NCBI GenBank assembly: GCA_015039465.1
Contig: MU130379.1
Location: forward strand, 987,270 to 1,051,269
Reading direction: 5' to 3'
Length of the DNA stretch: 64,000 nt
Source: Phlegmacium glaucopus
Lineage: Eukaryota; Basidiomycota; Agaricomycetes; Agaricales; Cortinariaceae
Part shown: positions 61,270 to 64,000 of the stretch, one piece after another
How positions within the stretch are numbered: position 1 is the first letter of the stretch
Layout of the letters: every line of letters starts with the position of its first letter
Position numbers and translations under genes: made by a program
The notes under the pieces: model-generated
Databases searched by the model: none
What the model saw: only the letters and a program-made list of their open reading frames with translations
What the model was told of the DNA's origin: nothing

Positions 61270-63064
61270 TCAATCGATGCAGGCTTCCGAGCCTTCTGGA
61301 TCTTCGTTGTGGATCCATATACCAAGCTCCTCTTTACGGGGAGAGCTGGAGGGTGGGCATACCCTCCAAAGAGATGGAGGGGATAGCAAGAACTCGTTCA
61401 CACGTTTAAGTGTCGCTCGAGAAGGATTAGCTTGCGGCCTGCTGGCAATAATCCATTCTAATCTGGTACGAATGGATTTCTTGTTGGCTACGATACCAGT
61501 AAGACCACGGGATTGTGCAGGTAGATGATAATAAAAGGCACCTTGGTTTAATGTTGAAACCGGATCCATTGGTACCAAGTGTCCATTATCTTGGAAGAAC
61601 AGTTGCAAAGCAGCAAGTGCAACACCCACACTTAAGTCTTTTCCGCTGTCGCATGCGATACATATGCGTTTCTCTTCTGCCAGGCCATCCCGAATGAATG
61701 TTACGGCGGTAGGTAGAACAGTCCGCAAAAACTGGCTATGTCCCCTTTTCCCAGCGACCACAGGAATGTAGGTTTTTCGAGGTTTAGATATGGGTTCATC
61801 TTGCATAGACGAAGTCAAGATGATGAATTCCATGTTATCAACGTTTACTGTATCAGAAACGCCGGCAATGCTCCCTATGAGAAGGCGACCTCCCACTCTC
61901 TTGATTGGGTTCATCGAGTTCGTTGTTTTGTCAAAGTTGCAAGCTGAATGAGGGGCAGAAACTATTATTTTAGAAACAAGACTAGAAAGCTGGGCTCGAT
62001 CTGCGGCTATGAGGTCCTGGTGATGTTCCCAGAATATTTGAGGAGTCAAGCCCTAAGCAGAATGGTTGAAACAATATTGACTGAACAGTGCGACGGCAGG
62101 CCTTACCATTCCCCATAGTTCATGGTCGTCTCCTGATCCCTGGATGTAAGCGAATCCACCAGAGCGTCTCTCCAATCCCTGTTGAATCTGTTTGGATGCT
62201 GATACGCACATAATCGGGAGGAAATCGAGAGACTCGTCCTTAATCGGTGGGAAGGTAGTTGTAGCTGGGGTAATCCACATTGGTCTGAGTGGACAAGGTA
62301 GGGTCGGTAGAGAGAATGATGAAGCCTAAATATATGAGCTAGATGTTCTTTTATCTTAAAGTTTAGAAATATTATTTACTACAAGACTATTAGCCCAGGA
62401 GTCTAATCTCTGTTCAATCTGGTGGTGCTCTTGCATGCTCACGCCTCCAGGAGGAGTGTAAAGCGCCGTGTCCCATTTATTGAACGGGTTGGTCTTCGTA
62501 ATCTCCGGATGGAGGATAAGCATGGCTCTATTTATCACTGCACACCAGATAGGAACTGTCTTCGAAAGAGCATCTGGAATTCGTTTGCCTGACCGGGTGG
62601 AATCGACGAGAATGATCCTGCAATATGAGTTCATTTATCAACCAGGGATACTAGTATGGAAGATCTGACCCATGTTGTTCGATTATAAGTGGGAGCAGAT
62701 GAAGATTAGCGCGGCGAAGGTTAAAACCCCAGTTGGAGAAATGACCATCGGTAGATTTGAAGTACGCTGGAATATCGGTTGCCTACAACTTGTCAAATTA
62801 ATAAAAAACCTATTGAGTTACTCTCACTCACAATCGCTGGGTCTGTATACCAAGCGCCACAACGCAGGTTTGCTATGGGTTTGCATCAATCAACATAATG
62901 CAATATTCGTGCAACTATGACTGCCAGTGCGCACGAATAATGGGAACTCCTGGATAGGCTTGGTTAACTTGTCGAACAAAATAAATATCCTCTTCGATTG
63001 AGTGAATTCGATTAAAGATGTCCAAGGACTCTTTGCGAAGATATGACAGTGGATTAGAGCTCAT
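61270..63064 (-). CDS. RIT1: Rit1, initiator-tRNA(Met) A64 2'-O-ribosylphosphate transferase
   Basis: Adds 2'-O-ribosyl phosphate to A64 of initiator tRNA from PRPP, keeping it out of elongation. Start 63062-63064: MSSNPLSYLRKESLDIFNRI. Spliced, PNLRCGAWYTDPAI and HFSNWGFNLRRANLHLLPLI, then LVDSTRSGKRIPDALSKTV and PIWCAVINRAM, the family's signature blocks. A 61270-62280 part has GGFAYIQGSGDDHELWGM, TPQIFWEHHQDLIAAD and the C-terminal phosphatase-like P-loop ICIACDSGKDLSVGVALAAL. Four or five exons. Downstream its 3' end is only 19 bp from the PalB stop (tail-to-tail). Confidence 0.92.
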
Positions 63065-63097
63065 CGTTGCGGGATTACGTAACCCCATTTTATTACC
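63065..63097. promoter_or_regulatory. 33-bp divergent start-to-start gap, RIT1 / ankyrin gene
   Basis: The two ATG codons are only 33 bp apart, so 5' untranslated regions must overlap the opposite gene. No core promoter can be contained here alone. Confidence 0.6.
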
Positions 63098-63945
63098 ATG
63101 ACCATCGATATTCTGCAAAGCTTGCCTGTCGAGGTAAGCCATTTCAATCCTTGAAAGCATATTATTTGACTCTTGGCATAGATTTTGTACGAACTGCACT
63201 TATTCGCGTTATCTCCAAGCTTTCCCATGGTTTCAAGTTACTTTTTTGACGTCTTCAAGAATACGTCGCCATTTTTCAAGGCAACCTATATCGTAGCCCG
63301 CGTCCAGGCTTCTGGAAATTCGGACCCTGGGACGATCTACTCAAGAGCATTGCGCTATCCTATCTGTGGGCGCACCGTTTTCGAAACAATTTGTGGACTC
63401 CTCAAGGACTATGAGTCTTCCCCATTATCCCCCGTCCAACTTCCTCGAAGACTTTTTCGCTCTCTCCTTCCAGCGAGTGGGCGAGAATGGAGCGACGAGG
63501 ATCATCCCCTTCCCTTCCTTCGAGAAATATATTACGCTCCCAATTTAACAATAATAAATGCTGATGCCGATGACGGTTATGCGCTCACAAGGGCAGTGCA
63601 TGCTCAGTTTGCTCCCCTTGTTCAATTTCTTCTCGACAAAGGAGCCTCACCAAACCATAACGGAATAGCAGTCAAGATTGCCATCCGTTCAAAAAATCTC
63701 GATATGCTCAAAATGCTCATAGAAAGGCCTCTGCCACGCAGTGGAAAGATGAAATACCGAGACAAAATGTCCTTACATTCGTCCATGATGGGGATTGCCA
63801 TATCATGTGGTGCAAACGACATTGTTGAATATTATCGGAGGAAGGGCGTTGTACCTGACATTTCAACGCTCAGAAAATTGGTAATGTAGTAATTTATTCT
63901 GTGAATGATTTGTGTCTTAACCTTGAATTTTCAGGCAAAAACCTA
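63098..63945 (+). CDS. F-box-like protein with ankyrin repeats, at the right edge
   Basis: Exon 1 (63098-63133) encodes MTIDILQSLPVE, joined over a 48-nt intron to exon 2 (63182-63885) starting ILYELHLFALSPSFPMVSSY. The LPVEILYEL start and the following hydrophobic pattern form the F-box-like motif of an expanded Agaricomycete family; ankyrin-type units follow (GYALTRAVHAQFAPLVQFLL, KGASPNHNGIAVKIAIRSKN, LDMLKMLIERPLP, GIAISCGANDIVEYYRRKG). Either translation stops at 63889 or, more likely, a GTAATG..TTCAG intron (63886-63934) joins a last exon ending at TAA about 63945. Role: probable substrate adaptor for ubiquitination, inferred. Confidence 0.72.
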
Positions 63946-64000
63946 AAAAAAACTTGTCTGGAGTATGTTTCCTGGAACTTGGAAGAATACGTGCTTTCTA

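Overview
The window is nuclear DNA from a basidiomycete fungus, most likely an Agaricomycete. Genes are split by many introns of about 50-80 nt with GT..AG ends, spacing is tight, and several families are mushroom-typical: a DUF6534 seven-helix protein, an F-box-like/leucine-rich protein, a multi-exon cytochrome P450 pair, a small secreted Kre9-like GPI protein and an F-box-like/ankyrin protein. I see no operons, rRNA, tRNA or CRISPR. Exon joins were deduced by reading frame, splice signals and family knowledge; where a full exon set is given, its lengths sum to a multiple of three.

Layout. 0-7.9 kb: CCX-type cation/Ca2+ exchanger (minus, runs off the left edge), DUF6534 membrane protein (minus), a gene-poor 2 kb, and a paraoxonase/arylesterase-like protein (plus). 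8-15 kb: a Bqt4-like APSES-fold tail-anchored protein (minus), 6-phosphofructokinase in 12 exons (minus) divergent from an F-box protein (plus). 15-27.8 kb: P450 copy A (minus), alpha/beta hydrolase (plus), a disordered Ser/Pro-rich protein whose start codon is split by an intron (plus), the proteasome-lid/BRCA2-partner protein Sem1/DSS1 (plus), a Git1/Pho84-type MFS permease (minus) and a citrate synthase ending in a PTS1-like AKL (plus). 28-42.8 kb: Kre9-like GPI protein (plus), Wss1-like protease with WLM, SIM and RanBP2 finger (minus), an uncertain gene (minus), P450 copy B (minus), GATOR1 subunit Npr3 (plus), NAD-dependent epimerase (minus), MBOAT/wax-synthase-like acyltransferase (plus). 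42.8-45.9 kb: a gene-poor island with a 1,368-bp non-autonomous DNA transposon (30-bp inverted ends, 8-bp target duplication). 45.9-64 kb: methyltransferase (plus), Yvc1-type vacuolar TRP channel (minus), STK32/YANK-like kinase (plus), macro-domain protein (plus), sugar transporter (plus), PalB/Rim13 calpain (plus), Rit1 initiator-tRNA modifier (minus) and F-box-like/ankyrin protein (plus, right edge).

The genes do not form one pathway. Most are conserved housekeeping or signalling genes (glycolysis, proteasome, TORC1 control, Ca2+ stores, alkaline-pH signalling, DNA-protein crosslink repair) mixed with expanded basidiomycete families. The two P450s are clear duplicates 18 kb apart on the same strand. 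I found no convincing new multi-gene system. The most notable items are the intact-ended transposon, the P450 copy that lost the heme-signature arginine, the split start codon, two GC-AG introns, and a 23-nt gap that must be removed to keep Npr3 in frame.
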